64,000 bases of DNA from Eonycteris spelaea (lineage: Eukaryota > Chordata > Mammalia > Chiroptera > Pteropodidae). Position numbers and translations under genes: made by a program. Of the stretch, positions 1 to 19,500 are shown in pieces. The notes beneath the pieces were generated by a model. It saw nothing but the letters and a program-made list of their open reading frames with translations, did not search any database and had not been told where the DNA came from. Every line of letters begins with the position of its first letter. Positions within the stretch are counted from its first letter, which is position 1. Location: assembly GCA_003508835.1 (NCBI GenBank), contig PUFA01000066.1, positions 7,520,501-7,584,500 on the forward strand. The letters are read 5' to 3'.

Positions 1-403
1 CTGTGCGGCCAGGGCACGAAGGTGGAGAGGCCAGCGGGGACCAGGCCTGCTTGGCGTCGCCGCTTCAGCTCCTACGACGGCACCTCCCTCGCCTCTGCTG
101 GTGCCGACGCCAGGGTAGCAGGAAGGGCAGACGACGCGTCGGCATCACTTCCTCAGCTCACGACAACGGTTCTGGCCTCACGCCCCTGCTCGGTTTCAAG
201 GGCCTCTAGGGTCCGTGAGCCACGCTTTAAGGCCTGTGGCTTGAACCTGTTGGCCCATGGCCGCCTTCGGTCATTGTGAATAGTCTCTTTTCTCAAAGCA
301 TGACGTTTTTTTTTTTTTCAAAGAGGTAGAAACCCCCCTCCAGCCACCCCTGCCCCCACATTCCCCGGCCTCCCTCTGCCTCCCCACAGCGATGGAACGA
401 TAC

Positions 404-7053
<6,650 letters not shown>

Positions 7054-7559
7054 CTGTTTGGGAAAGAAGCCAGCAGTCTTGGTAGGGCACGGTGGGGTGT
7101 GGGCCCCGCAGGCTTTGGGGCTGATCAAGGCCTGAGGAGGTTCTGGCCTCAGGAGGCTTTGGGTCTCATAGTGGTCAGCGGCAAGTTGACTCAGACTAGG
7201 CGTAGGAGGGACTGAGTCTAAGCAGGATTTAGGCTAAAGCAGGTGATTGTTCAGAAGATTCTAGAACCAACAGATTTGGGCCCGAGTGGGCTTTCAGCAA
7301 ATGCACGTCCTAGGTCTAGCGAGGTGAGGCCTGAGCAAGCTGTCCACCACCGCATGCACCCTTTGAGCCACGCAGACTTTGTCTGGCTCACGAAGCGCTG
7401 GCCTGCTGGCCTCAAGGCCTGGCACATGCATGCACCCTCCAGGCTCGGGGCGCCCCCTACTCCCAGCCCCTCCCTGGCCCGACCCGTCCCGCCCGCCCAC
7501 TGCAGGGCAGTGCGCACTCTGCCACTCTGCGGAGTCCAGGCCCGCGGTCCGCCCCTCAC

Positions 7560-7665
7560 CTGGGAGGCGTGGCCTTGGTGCCCGGCCCGCCCAGTCCGGG
7601 TGGGCTCGGTCTCTGGCCGCGTGCAGCAGGCCACTGCCCGCTGGCGGCCGCCAGGGCACGAAGCT
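7560..7665 (-). other. CTCFL: putative non-coding first exon of CTCFL
   Basis: The minus strand carries CTCCCAG|gtgagg at 7560, a consensus donor, downstream of a GC-rich NRF1/GC-box segment, and the first coding exon begins with an untranslated 11-base leader behind a good acceptor at 7054. A short non-coding exon between about 7665 and 7560 would fit, with an intron of about 0.5 kb. The 5' end is a guess and no transcript evidence is available. Confidence 0.4.
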
Positions 7666-7677
7666 CAAGAATGGCTG

Positions 7678-7695
7678 TGCGCAGGCGCAGGGCGG
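7678..7695. promoter_or_regulatory. NRF1-type site and GC box, putative CTCFL promoter core
   Basis: TGCGCAGGCGCA at 7678-7689 matches the NRF1 consensus, and GGGCGG follows at 7690-7695. Both lie just upstream (in minus-strand sense) of the putative CTCFL first exon, in a CpG-rich stretch (about 7.48 to 7.70 kb). No TATA box is seen. Confidence 0.45.
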
Positions 7696-7760
7696 AAAAG
7701 GGGGGGGTGCAAGAGGCGGAGCCGGGGGGGGGGAGGGGTGACAGACGACGGGGGCGTATG

Positions 7761-8022
7761 GGGGGACCTGCAGGGGTGCTGAGGCCTGCGACGCGGGATG
7801 GATGAAGAGGGGTGAAAGAAGGGGACCCGCAGGGGCTGCTGAGAGACCCAGGGGGATGCAGAGGAGAAATAGAGGGGAGCCTGCAGGGGGCGCTGGAGAC
7901 CCACGGGGAGGATGCAGAGGAGAAATAGAGGGGAGCCTGCAGGGGGCGCTGGGAGATCCGGGGGAGGGATGAAGGAAGACGGAAGCGGAAGAATAAGGGG
8001 GGACCTTCAGAGGGCGCCCCCA
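7761..8022 (+). repeat. minisatellite with CTCF-type motifs upstream of CTCFL
   Basis: Five diverged units of about 55 to 67 bases. Each has a GGGGACC/GGGAGCC lead-in, a CCTGCAGGGGGCGCTG-like core and a purine-rich GATGCAGAGGAGAAATAGAG-like spacer. Cores start near 7767, 7826, 7880, 7936 and 8004. The two central units (cores 7880-7896 and 7936-7952) are nearly identical and match the CTCF core motif; the outer units are weaker. The array sits about 100 to 350 bases upstream of the putative CTCFL start site. Confidence 0.75.
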
Positions 8023-8066
8023 GGACTTGGGATGGGAAGATGAAGTTTGGAAATATGGGGCGGGGA

Positions 8067-8110
8067 GGATGGATGGGCAGGTGGGTGGACAGGTGGGTGG
8101 ACAGGTGGCT
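8067..8110. repeat. short tandem repeat, GTGGGTGGACAG unit
   Basis: Nearly four copies of a 12-base GTGGGTGGACAG-like unit next to the CTCF-motif minisatellite. It forms open frames in several phases that code for nothing recognisable. Confidence 0.7.
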
Positions 8111-11100
8111 GATGGCGGAACGGGGAGGAGGGAACCTGTAGGCTCCAAACACCTGAGCATTGGATAGAGGGGAGGGGGGGAGGGTGGAGACTGGGAAGGA
8201 GGGGGAATGTGGTGGGCATGCTAGAGAACGGGAGGGACCCCAAGACTTGGGGGGGGAATGGAAGGCAAGTCAATGAAATAAAAGAAATTGAGGGGTAGGA
8301 AGTGTGCGTTGTGGAGGAGGAAGGGGGGGCGGGCGATGTCCCGGGGTGGGGGGGGGGCGCGAGGAAGTCCCCGGACAGGGGGCGGGGGCGGAGGGCTGAC
8401 GCCCCTTCTGCTCTAAGCGTTCCCAGCTCTTTAGCCTTTAGAAAATTCTTTCCAAAACATCTCCAAGACGGGTGGGAGGGCGAGGGACGGTGAAATGAAG
8501 GAGAAACAGGACAGAGGAGTGTGCACGGGGCCGGGGGGCGGGGGGAGACCTAAAAACGCAAACGCCGAGGCACTGAGCTGCCCGCTTTAGAGGGGTCACT
8601 GTCGCGGCGTGAATTTCACCTCGACGAATTCTGTTTAATGGAGATTCATAATTCCAATGGTCTCCAGAAGAAGTTTGGTTCATTTCCCCCACTAGGTACA
8701 AAAGAAACACAAGTTTGAAGCTAAGGAAGAATTAAAATCCTTTGTAGTACATAGATTTTTTTTTTTTAAGGCATGGCATACCCACCATTCTAGAAAACCA
8801 TTCTACGTTGTTTTCACTTTCTAATTTGTTTTCAAGATTTTAATAAAATTTTAACAGTTTTCTTGTTTGCCGATTGTGAATAAATATATTTGGGTGATGG
8901 GGAGAGAAAAAAAGCAACCCAAACGCAATGCAAAGGAAAAAGCAGAGGCTCGAGGAAGAGGCCAGGATGGGCCTCAGAAACCTCGTGGATAAACAGCTTT
9001 CCCCCGGCCCGCCTTTATTTGAGCACATCAACAAATAATTTTCCTCCCACCCGCAGTGAGACAATTCTCTATCTCCATTAAAGGGCTCTCTGTCTCTCCA
9101 TTCATTCTCCATGGCCCCTTCTCGTGGCTGTTCGAAGCTTATTTCGCATTCTTGTGCACAGTGTGTACTCATATATTTTTTTTACTTTCATAGTCAAAGG
9201 ATAGAACTAAATTTACTTTAAAAAGAAACTCATGTACCAGCAGTAATGTGTTTGCTGATCAGATGGTTAGCTCGCTGGTCTTGACATCATGTCTGAGTTT
9301 CGATTACGATGTGTGTACCTTATGGAGAAGGTAAATATTTGAAGGTCCCTGGGAAAACAGTGTGTTGTAATAGCTTCCTTTAAATCATTTAAATGAGTTT
9401 CTCTCCTTGAGCAAAGTCCCCACTTAGCCCCTTCGTGGATAATTTTACGTTCTCGCTCTCACACTTAGGCGGTTAGAAAGGTTTGCTGGTATTTCCGTTA
9501 TAAATTCGTGTTTAGAAATTTCGGCGACCAATGCAAAACATATTTTTGAAAGGAGCTATACGGCCAGTGGGGAAGAGGGACGTGGAAAGGGGAAACCAAG
9601 GCAGCCATGGAGGGGGCACCGAAGGGAGAGATGGGAAGGGGAGGGACGAGCAGGAGGAAAGTCACCTGGACGGGCAGAGAAAGGTGACGCGGACGAAGGG
9701 CCTGGAAGGAGATACGGCAGGGAAGACAAAGCAGCTTCCTAAACACCTGGGGGCAACAAACTGTCTATGAAGAAGGTAAAGGCCCAGGACAGAGAGGGCC
9801 CTCGACACCTCTCCTTGCAGCCCGCTGCCCTTGACCGTTCTTGCTGCAGCCTCCCTCGCAGACAGGGAGCGTGGGTTTGATTGTTGCATTCTGAAGGCGT
9901 ACATAAATCAACGTCACGGTGGTTGCCCCTTCTTTCTCCACAGTGATGTTTACTGCAGAGTGACATCTCTGACCTCTTCACGTTAAGAACCCTCGCGGGA
10001 GTGTTTTACTTCCTTCGACAGTTGTTCATTCCTGCCGGGGTGTTTGCAATGAACTTGGATATCTTCATTGTTGGGAAACGGGGTGCTCAGAGAGCCTTTC
10101 TGAAAGGTGGTCTGGTGCCCTGAATTTCCGGCTTTGACACGGGATGTGTCATCTCCCAAGATGGGCTTGAAATAAAGAGACGGTAACGCGTGATAGGCCC
10201 GGGGCGCCGAGTCGGAGGAAGATGCGCTAGCCCCGCCCCAACCGCGTGCACTGCCGTGATCATCCCAGTCTAAGGAAAAGGCCGGGAAGTTATTTACTCC
10301 TTCGGGGATTATTAGAACGGGAGAGTAGACACCGAGTTCTTCTGCATGGTTGATTGTTTCTGTATTTATTTATATTATTCTGAAGCCCGATGAGCAGCTG
10401 GTACATGAACTATTATTTAGTATAGTTTTATATGATGACTTTGGCTCCTACAGGTGTTGTAAAGATAATTCATGTCCCCCAAAGTACACAAGAAGCCCAG
10501 TTCTCTTGCCTAAACTGTTATTGTTATTACTCCGATTCCGACCAATGGGTTGCGAAGGAGGGGCCATTTCTAAGACGTCAGTTAGCCTCCTGGGCAAACT
10601 CTGTTGGGTCATTACACTTTGAACTTTGGCATAAACACAGGGAAAATGTACTTTTATTAAATGAGCAATTCAGCATTGCTTATGGGCTTGGCCACAGGGG
10701 TGGGGAGGTTCGGGACAAACGAGGCACAAGAGAGAATGTTTAAAACTCCTTGGAAAGTTAATGAGAGGGGCTGAGGTGGAGTGTAAGCCCGGGGCTTGGA
10801 CTGCTCTGTAACAGTGAACAAGGTGTTCCAGAACTCTCCAAACTTTATCATTATAACCTCTCCCTTGGGCTGTTTATATGTGAAGAAACATTGGGTACCT
10901 GAAGAGAGAAACACACAACGACAGCTTATTGCATTTCATCTGATTACACGGAGTCTGGCAACAAGCCTCTTGGGGCAAAAATCTGGAAATGTGTACTCCA
11001 ACACATTAATAGGAGTGAATTTGGGGGCCAGGGTGCCGAAGGGGACAATGTGGAGCAACGCTGTGTAGTTTCTTTAAACAGGACACATGACTAGTGCAAA

Positions 11101-11250
11101 ACAAAAGGTGATCTCCTTTTTTGGTGCTGGAAAAAAATCTTGGAGGATCAAAAATCTAAACGATTCTGGACACCTGTGGACTGCGTTCTCTTTGCCTCTG
11201 CACCTGAGCGTCTAGCTGTCATTCAGCACGGGAGGCAGCATTCCACGGCA
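8111..11250. other. CTCFL-PCK1 intergenic DNA, no gene recognised
   Basis: G-rich sequence to about 8.5 kb, then more AT-rich sequence. Open frames here have no recognisable domains, biased composition and no splice or start context worth reporting. No repeat copy stood out by eye. Confidence 0.5.
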
Positions 11251-11254
11251 GTGA

Positions 11255-11460
11255 AAGCAATACACAGCTTCCGGGCCGCGTGGCCTTCAGCGGGCTACTC
11301 ACCCTCCCTGAGTCTCTATTTCCTCCTCTGTAACTGGAACCTAATAATAATACCTCTTACTATTATCGCTATGAAGAATACATAAAATATTTTGTGTCAA
11401 ATGCTTAAAAATAACACGGTGATTGGGATACAGTAGATGGAAAATAAATGATGGCCATTT
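11255..11460 (+). mobile_element. MIR SINE fragment
   Basis: CTCCCTGAGTCTCTATTTCC followed by CTCCTCTGTAACTGG and the AATAATAATACCTCTTA block is the conserved core and 3' part of MIR in plus orientation. Confidence 0.75.
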
Positions 11461-11944
11461 TGTCATTATTTTCACTCATTCATGCAACAGTCGCTGTTTA
11501 TAATAAAATTATTTAATGTCGTTGGTATTCTGCAAGTATTGGGAACTTCACTTTTTAGCTTTCTTTTGCTAGTTCTAAAATTAAATCTTCCTTTTAAAAA
11601 ATGACATCCCTAAATCTTCTGGCAGAGAACAGAGAAGAAGGTATTCTTTTACAGTTTTGTGTCTCTCAAGTAGGCTCAGCATTAGAGAAAAGGCTAAGTT
11701 CGGTGCACACCTAATTAGATGCTAATTAGAGGCTGATAATTTTACTCTAAAAACCTAGGCGGGGCGATGCTTGGTATTGTCCAGTCCTGAGGACAGTTCG
11801 GGGATGTCCTGTCTTTTGCAGAAGCTGCTGCATTCTTGTTCTAGTGCAGGGCATGCGAAGTGACCCCACAAGGATGGCTTCAGACGCGGTTCTCAGTGCT
11901 CACCCTAATCGACCTTCCGGGGACATGTGGATCTGTCGGTCACT

Positions 11945-12160
11945 CACTCCTCTTGCATACAGTCTACGTCCTGATCCCCGGAACCTGAGAATAGGTCAGG
12001 TCACATGGGAAAAGGGATCTTGCAGGCGCGTGATTAAGGGGAGGATGTTGAGATGGGGGGGTTTTCCTGGATTACCCCAGCAGACCCAAGGTCATCTCAA
12101 GGGTGCTTCGAAGAGGGAGGTCAGAGTCAGAGGGAGTGAAGCCGGGGCACACAGACCTGG
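11945..12160 (+). mobile_element. ancient interspersed repeat fragment, probably LTR/MaLR-like
   Basis: CCCCGGAACCTGAGAATAGG, GGGAAAAGGGATCTTGCAGG, GTGATTAAGG and TTTCCTGGATTACCCC are in the order of a common mammalian interspersed repeat whose other end occurs at 62.3 to 62.67 kb. The exact family name is uncertain. Confidence 0.55.
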
Positions 12161-15100
12161 TTACAGGCACTCCCGCCGGCCTCGGGCCCCCGTGTGCTGT
12201 GGCGGCTTTTGCACAGTCACCTCTCCTTGTCCATCTGGCACGCCCAGCCTGGCCACTTCCTGGGCCTTCTTTTCCCTCTGGATGCCCATGTCCGTGAAAC
12301 ACGCTCCGATTTTCTCCTGTCACTCTCTCGCAGGTCAGTTTAATTCTCAGGCCCAGCTGGAGGCCCTCCCACGAAGGGGCTGCTCCCCGGCCACCTGATG
12401 CTCTCCCCGTGGCCTGTTCTTGCCCCACACGGTAGCGTGGCTGTGCTTCCCCACCCCTGCAAATCCTTGTGTGACCCTCCCTTCTCTGAAGGCCCCTGAC
12501 CTCCCTACTTACCCCCGAACCTCCGGCGTCCCCTGTCAGCTTAAAGCCCCTCAGCAGTCAGAAGTTACTGGCATTCCCTCCAAAGGCTGAGTGCTCACGT
12601 CTGCTAACCACACACGTGGCTGAAATGCCTGCCTCCCCTGGGCGGGGGTCCTTTCTGCGGTCCCTTCTGCTGTTTGTTCCCTCCCCGGTGCTAGATTGAC
12701 GACTGCCGTGTGCCAGGCACGCCGCAAATACCTGTTGAATGCCTAGCGGTCCACCATTGCAGGCAATAAGCCACCTGCTTCTAAGAGCTGAGTGTTCAAA
12801 GTAGATGCCTCTCGGGTTCAATTCACCTCTAAGCTTAGTTGTCTATGTTCCTTTAACATGATATGCACCCGACGTTTCTTTAACTTCTCTTTGTGTTGAA
12901 ATTATCAAGGCTGTGCGCCATAATAAAACAATGTAAAATGGAACCCCCACATCGAAGCTGAAAATATGTTCATAGTTTATCTTTATTGCCGAAACTAACT
13001 CTGGTTTTTTATCGAAAGTCATTTTAAAAATATTTTTTCTACAGAATTAAAACTCAGAATCATTACTGTGGAAAGGGGAAGGGACGGTTTTTGGTTGGGA
13101 CAAGGCTTATTGACAGGGGTTCGGAGAGATTGCTTTTCCCCTGTGTTTGCGGGCGCCCTCTGAGATGCTACTGTGGCCGAACACAGTCCGCTCCTTAATT
13201 TTGGTCCTCGGGGCTACACTTGTGTGGGGGACAACCAAAATATTTGTGGAAGGGGAAGGAAGGAAGGAAGGGAGGGAGGGAGAGGGGAGGGAGGGGTTTG
13301 AAATGCAGACCAGAAGCCCTGGATGAGTGGGTGGGAGGGGGCTGCTCTGCAGGCCAGATGCCCCTCCGAATGGCAGCACCCAGAGGGAGAGAAGGTTGTT
13401 TCGAGCAGCTTCTCTCCCTATTTCCCTTGAGAGTAGAACTGTCCTGATTTGGAAAATCACCTCGATGAGTCACCTGCAGGTGGAAGAGAAGACCCCGATC
13501 AATAGACACCAAATGAGATAACAAAACCATGCTGTGTTGGAAATGAAGAACTTGCCCAATGTGCGTGTGATGTGTTTGCTTTTTTGCTGTTTGTTTGATT
13601 TCGAAGGAGTGGGGTGAGGAAGGCCAAGAGGACAGGGGCCGAGAGGGGAGTAGGTGAAAGGGACGTCCAAACACCACCGAGATATGACTAAATATGCTGA
13701 CAGGTATATCTTATCTTATTTTTCTAGAGAAGCCAGGATCTGGGTGTGTAGGTAATTTCTCCTGATATTTAAACAGTGGCAACAACTTAAGGAAAATCTA
13801 AGTCCTCTTGTCAGCTAAACACCTGGGAGGAAAAGCTGGCCATGTCGGACGTACCGTGTTGAAGTCGAGGGGCGATTCAGCTTCTTGAGGCACTTTGGTG
13901 GAATTTACACTGTGTATCGTTTCAACCATGTTCAGGCCCCAACCCCCTCTCTCCCCTATACCAATTTTTTTTTTTTTTCTCACCACCCTCAACACAGCTC
14001 AGCTGGAGGGAGGCGAGCCGCGGTCTGCAGGAAGCTCTGATCATTTTCCGACGGCGATAAAGGTCGCAGGCGTGACCCAGCGCGCCCTTGCCTTCTGCCC
14101 TTCAATGGAAGGACAAGGACATCGCTGTGACGGAAACGTTTTTCTCATCAGGTTGCTGTTCCCAGGCACGCGCATTCGGGCCCCGTTCTGTCTTTGTTGT
14201 TTTCAACGGCCCGGCGGACGCGTAGGGACATCGGTCTTTGGTTTGTTGATCTTGGAAATGCGATCGAGAAGGAGGCCAAGACGTTGGTCCCTTCCGTTCA
14301 GACCGGAATGCTTTGCCCTAGTTGGCGAAGTCTAGCCAGGCCAGCTCCTGCCAGCGGCTTCTCTGACCACAACCTCCCCCTGCCCCATCCCACACACCAG
14401 CTGCCCTGGTGATACCTTTTGCCTCAGAAATGCCAAGCTGAAGCTCACGTTGGGGTCTCCTCCCTCAGATGTAACGTGTATTTTCTCCGATTAAACGCTG
14501 CCCAGAATATTCTCCACCGCAACACGTGATTTCGAGCACGATCCCGTCTTCTTATCTCTAACCCGCATCCCCCATTACATGTTCGCCTGTTACTGTTCGT
14601 TTCTGCTCCAGGACAGCAGGGCTGTCCTTGATCTGATTCTCCTTGACAAAGCCTTGATCGTGGCCTGGCACTTATCCGCTGATTGAACTCGAAAGGCCCA
14701 AATGTCCATGTGCTTTTAAGTCTTGAGTGCTGGAGTGCGGGTTCTCACAGCAGCGCACACAGCAGGCTCAACCTCCTCAGTCACCGTCCCGTGCAAGCCT
14801 TTAGCTCTTGCAAACCGGCCCTCTAGGACACGGACTATTCTAGAGAGTCAAGGTAGAAGGCTCAGTAGTTCATGTCTACCAATGCACCGTTCATCCTGCT
14901 TGCTTTAAGCACTGTTTGCCTACTTTCTTCCTCAGAATTTTCTCTCTCTTCTACCCAGCGCTCTGTCAGGAAGTCGTCGATTCAGCACCCTTCAACCATT
15001 AGACTGGACTCCAGTCGTTTTTGAAAGATAGATTTAGAGGCTATTTTCCAATTACCAGCCGTCATCAAACAGACTGAGACAAAAGACTCCTGCGTCTTTG

Positions 15101-15780
15101 CCTGGGCACCCGCGGCCCTCGCTTGGGCAGAGGCTGGTCCTTGCATCTTAGTGATGAATGAAGGGAATCAACGGCTTAAAAGCCAATTAGCTTTCTGATT
15201 CTTTTGCTCCTGAGAGGGTGAGTGCTGGATGGAGTTTGGCTGCTTGAGGGTGGAGTTCGAGCAAGGCCGGCTGTGGGAGTTAAGCTAGCAGAGCCGGCGA
15301 AAGGAACTGCTTCGAGGATGTCCGCGTTCTTCGCACAATCGGAACGCTCCCCTTCGTTGGATGGAGCCCTTCTGCGTCCGCACCGCCTGCACGAACGTCA
15401 GGGAGGGACTCGCCACCGACGCCTGCTCCAGATCGGAACGTTTTTCACCGGAGCTTGCATCCGCGTGAGGACGGTTTTCCGCGCGGCTGCCCTGCGCGAA
15501 AATGTCACACTTGTGCGCGCGAGTCGGGATCATAAGATGGCACTCGTGCTTCCCCCCCGATTGCTTGGGTGACATTTTGCTTTGCCGATCGTTGCATCTG
15601 TGTCACGGTGGAAGTCGCAGGGTGACCGATGTCACGGAAGGCCTGGGGGGCCCTCGGCGCTGTCGCACGGCCTCCGGGCCTGATGGGCAGCCTTGAAGGT
15701 CCTGCTAGGACTCCAGGGCAGAACTCATCAGACTCGGGAGGCTCTGTCGTGTCCATCGGGGTGCCAGTTTCTTAATTTAC
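12161..15780. other. intergenic DNA, no gene recognised
   Basis: Contains a GGAA/GGGA purine tract at about 13248-13300, a T-run at about 13965-13979 and a CTCF-like reverse motif at about 13150-13163. No coding exon pattern is seen. Confidence 0.5.
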
Positions 15781-15784
15781 AACG

Positions 15785-15985
15785 AAAGCACTACCCCAAT
15801 CGGCCACCCAGCTGCTGTGCTTCGAGACAGAGCGTGACAGACCTCGTCCAGAATCCCAGCTCCATGAATGCCTCCAGACAAACCCGAACCTTCCCGAGCC
15901 TCAGTTTCCTCGTTTGTAAGATAGCCATCCTGCCTCCTGCTCTCAGGATAGTGGTGAACATGCGAGGAAACCACACCCATAAACA
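15785..15985 (+). mobile_element. MIR SINE fragment
   Basis: CGAGCCTCAGTTTCCTCGTT TGTAAGATAG, with flanking sequence, matches the MIR core and tail in plus orientation. Confidence 0.75.
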
Positions 15986-16049
15986 CTGCGTCCAAGGGGC
16001 AGCCCCGGACGATTTCGACACGACGGCCAGAGGCGACGGTGACGACGGC

Positions 16050-16220
16050 GGACTTTGGGGTCAGTGCGTGGGTTCTGACCCCAGCTGCGGCCACCGGGCA
16101 TGAGTCGCTTCATATTTCCGAGCTTCGGTTTCACCATCTACAAATTGGGATCCGAACGTTGTCTAACCCAAGGCTCGTCATCGCATTGTGTGAGATGCCG
16201 TATTGGAAAGCACGGAGCAG
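16050..16220 (+). mobile_element. MIR SINE fragment
   Basis: GGGTCAGTGCGTGGGTTCTG, GCTTCGGTTTCACCATCTAC and AAATTGGGATCC follow the MIR order in plus orientation. It lies close to the MIR at 15.8 kb. Confidence 0.7.
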
Positions 16221-16434
16221 GGTGACCACGGTGCCTGGATGTGGCAAGGGCTCCAGGGGCAGCGGCTGTCATTAAGACTATTCGTGGTCGTGGGAACAGT
16301 AGTGGCCATCGTGACACGGGCAGCAACAGCAACAAAAGCGAAGCAGCCAGGAGGTGAAGGCCACCTCGTGAGCAGTAAATTGAAGGGAGGGTGGCACGTC
16401 CAGGCAGAACTGCTCAGCGCGGCTACTAGTGACG

Positions 16435-16570
16435 TTTTGGGCCGAATGATTCTCTTCTGCGGGCTGACCCTGTCCATCACGGGGTCCTGGGCAGCGCCTC
16501 TGGCCGCCAACACCGATGACGGTAGCAACACCCAGCTGTGGCAACCCAAGAGGCCCCCAGACATTGTCCC
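16435..16570 (+). mobile_element. MER5A-like DNA transposon fragment
   Basis: TTGGGCCGAATGATTCTCTT, GGGCTGACCCTGTCCATCAC, CTGTGGCAACC and CCAGACATTG are the successive conserved blocks of MER5A (hAT-Charlie, non-autonomous). Confidence 0.7.
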
Positions 16571-19500
16571 CAGAGAAGCACCGGTGCGGCGGACGACTTC
16601 AGCCGGACCCCGGAGAAGCCCGTGGCCTTGGGGCGCGCCCGCACCTTTACACACTCCCACCGGCCCAACAGCTCGCTCCGCTTCTCCCCTTTCCACACTC
16701 GATCCGTGCTCTCCCTTATCCATCTGATGACAAGTGTCAAGTGGCTGTCACGAGCCACGGGTTTGGGGGGATGATGTGCCGGAGGACAAGGCTCGACCTC
16801 TGCCCTCGGGGACGCCCCCACAGACCTTGCCCTGTCACCCCATTCTCTCGGCTCTCTCTCTGCTCACATGGCCAGGGACGAGACCACAGCTTCCTGATCC
16901 CCGCTGCAGCCTGCAGCGGGACCCTGCTCGGCCCTGCGGCGACAGACCTTGTCCACACGGGGTGACTGCTCTCGAGAGTGCGGATGCTTCCAACATTTAC
17001 CGTGTAATAAATACCCGTGGGGATAGGGACGGCCGCGCTGAGTCATTCCCCAGGTGCTGCTTGCCGATTAACTGAGATTGCAATCAGCCAGACACGCCTC
17101 GCCCGGCCTCTTGCTATTTACCACAAAATGGCGTTGACGGACAGGGCTCAGCTCAACGTGCCTGAGCGTCCGTCTTCTGTTCGATCATCCCAACGCCCAC
17201 GTCCGTCTGCATCACTGTGTCCCCCGCCGGCGGAACGCGGCGGTGCGCCCTCTGTGTGTCACGACCAGAATAGTTTGCCCTCCTCTGGGCATTTGGACGA
17301 GTGTCTGGGAAGGCCCGGCTGAGTGAGGAAAAGTCCACCTTATTTTCCGATTCAAAAACGATCTTTCCTTGCTTTCAGAGCGAGCAAGAACCGGGCTAGG
17401 AAGCGGTGCTGTGCTCAACTTCCGTAGGGAGCCGTTACGCACACAGGTAAGGGTGGCTCGGGACCTCGGTTTTGCGAGTTCTCTGTCGTGACTCCTCTCC
17501 CACCCGTCCACGGTCCCCACCGAGACGTGACTGCGCGTCCGGGCCCCGCTCTGCTTACTGCGTGGGAAATCCGCTGTGTCCGCCCACGGCGCCGGCTGTC
17601 ACCGGAAATCGTGTTGACACGGGCAGTTTACTTGGCAAAGGCGTTCTTCGAAGGTCCCAAAGGCACCCTTCAACCTGGCCTCCGTCAGAAGGCCTAGCGG
17701 ATGCCCAGGATGGGTGAGGTTGACTTCGCTCACTTGCCTTGTCCTGCTTCGCGGGGTGGGCCTTCTCCTTCCTCAGACGCCTCCTGTTCATGTCGCCACA
17801 CTCGTCACGGAGGCGTCACGTAATTTAACCGCTTTTAATGGTGCCCTGTTTCAACTATTGATTTTTTTTTTTTGCCGTTGGAAAACAGATCGGCATAACA
17901 GGACATTTTAATTCATGTTCGCATGTACCACTTCCTGTCTTTTTCTAATCGGGCGAATCATGGCCATGATGCCGTCGACCAGGGAGCTCGCGGGACTGTC
18001 AGACACCCACAGACCTGGGCCGGTTCAGGTTCTGTCTCTCATATTTCGACATTTGCTTTTATTGTTTTTGAATCATCTTCCATTTTCCTTACCTGTCAGA
18101 GGCGTGAAGATTGAATTTGGGAGCGAGGGGGTCTGAAGACAGAGAGCAGAAACGTGGCCTACAAACACCGGTCGACAGCGTTTCTTAGGTCTTGAAGCGA
18201 GCATAACGAACCGGAGCGCCAGGGCAAGGCGGAGATGGCACCAGGGGCAACGCACGTCGCCGTTTAGGACAATGTCCCCTCGAAAGCGGGAGATGCAGCA
18301 TCTGGCGAGGAGGGCGGGGGTCGTCCCAGTGATGTCCCGCCTCGAGGCACGCCGTGTCTGACGGCCAGACGGGCAAGATCAGGAGACGAAGGCAGGCCGG
18401 CGGTGGCCGAGGGGGAGGTGGGGACGAGGAGCGACCGCTCATGGATGAGTGGTTCCTCTTGGGGCCGATAGAATGCTCTCGATGTGATGGGCGTGACGGT
18501 CGCCCAATCCGAGACTGTGTTAAAAACCACGGAATGGTGTACTTGCAAAGGATGAATTTTAGGGTGTGCGAACTGCATCTGGTCGAAGCCATTGCCTGGA
18601 GGGTGAGGAGCTTACGATTGTCAAGACTTGGGACAGGATTTCAAAAACATCATTCTTTTTTTACATGCACACTGTGCTTCCAGATGCTGAGTTGCTGGGA
18701 AGAGTCTGTTTCCTCACTGAACGTTCGGGAGTCAGGTGAAATGGCTCGTGAGCTCTTTTCCAGCCTTAAGAACCCTGGGGTTCCAACACTCTCTTCCTGT
18801 CTGCTTCCTCCCAAGCGTCACCCCAGAAAAGCCGCCCCCGCCCTTGACATCTCTTTGTCAGTACTCACAGTAAGAGAACTTAGGTGTTATATGACTTAGG
18901 CTGTTTTACCTACTGGGCTTCCTTCGAGTGGGGCGTCCTGGAAACAAGAAGCTCCTAATTGTTCTTAAACTGTCCCATTCGAGTCTCAAAATGCTTAGAG
19001 GCTTCATGCATGGGTCCTTCACACGGTGACCCTTGATCCACGTTTCCGTCACCTCTGTTTTCGGGGTAAAAGAGGAGTGTCTCAACTTCTGTCTTGGGTC
19101 CAATACCTGCCCGCGGGGCCAATTCATTCCCCTTCTTGATTCCTGTTTATTTTTCCTGCTCTTACTCGAAGGGGCTGGCAAACATAAAGTGCAGCATTTC
19201 ATTTGCTAAAAAACTAATTGCTCTGGGCGGAAAACAGGGCCGTCCGCTTGGAGCTGCAGATAAGACTGTTTTCCAGAACGGCCTCTCACTCACTTACCTC
19301 TGAAACGGGAAGCTTGAGGAGGCCGGCCGGGAGAAAGCCGGAACAGCAAGGATTCCGTTACAGTCGGCGAAGGCTAGGACTGAACCACAAGAGCAGGGCA
19401 GGACACCAAGAATGAAATAAGTACATGACAGGGGGTCGCTAGGCAGACAGCGGGCTAAGGGCGACGTGACAATCGAATGCAGCAGGGCGCTGCGCGGCAG

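Noticed and set aside
7761..8110. CRISPR-like array
   Set aside because: Units are adjacent and diverged, without unique spacers, in a mammalian genome; it is a minisatellite.
7294..8160. 288-residue Pro/Ser-rich open frame on the minus strand
   Set aside because: Covers the CTCFL promoter and minisatellite; the composition comes from GC-rich tandem DNA, with no conserved domain or splice logic.
12072..12428. Possible coding exon near 12.1 to 12.4 kb
   Set aside because: Overlaps an interspersed repeat and has no recognisable product.
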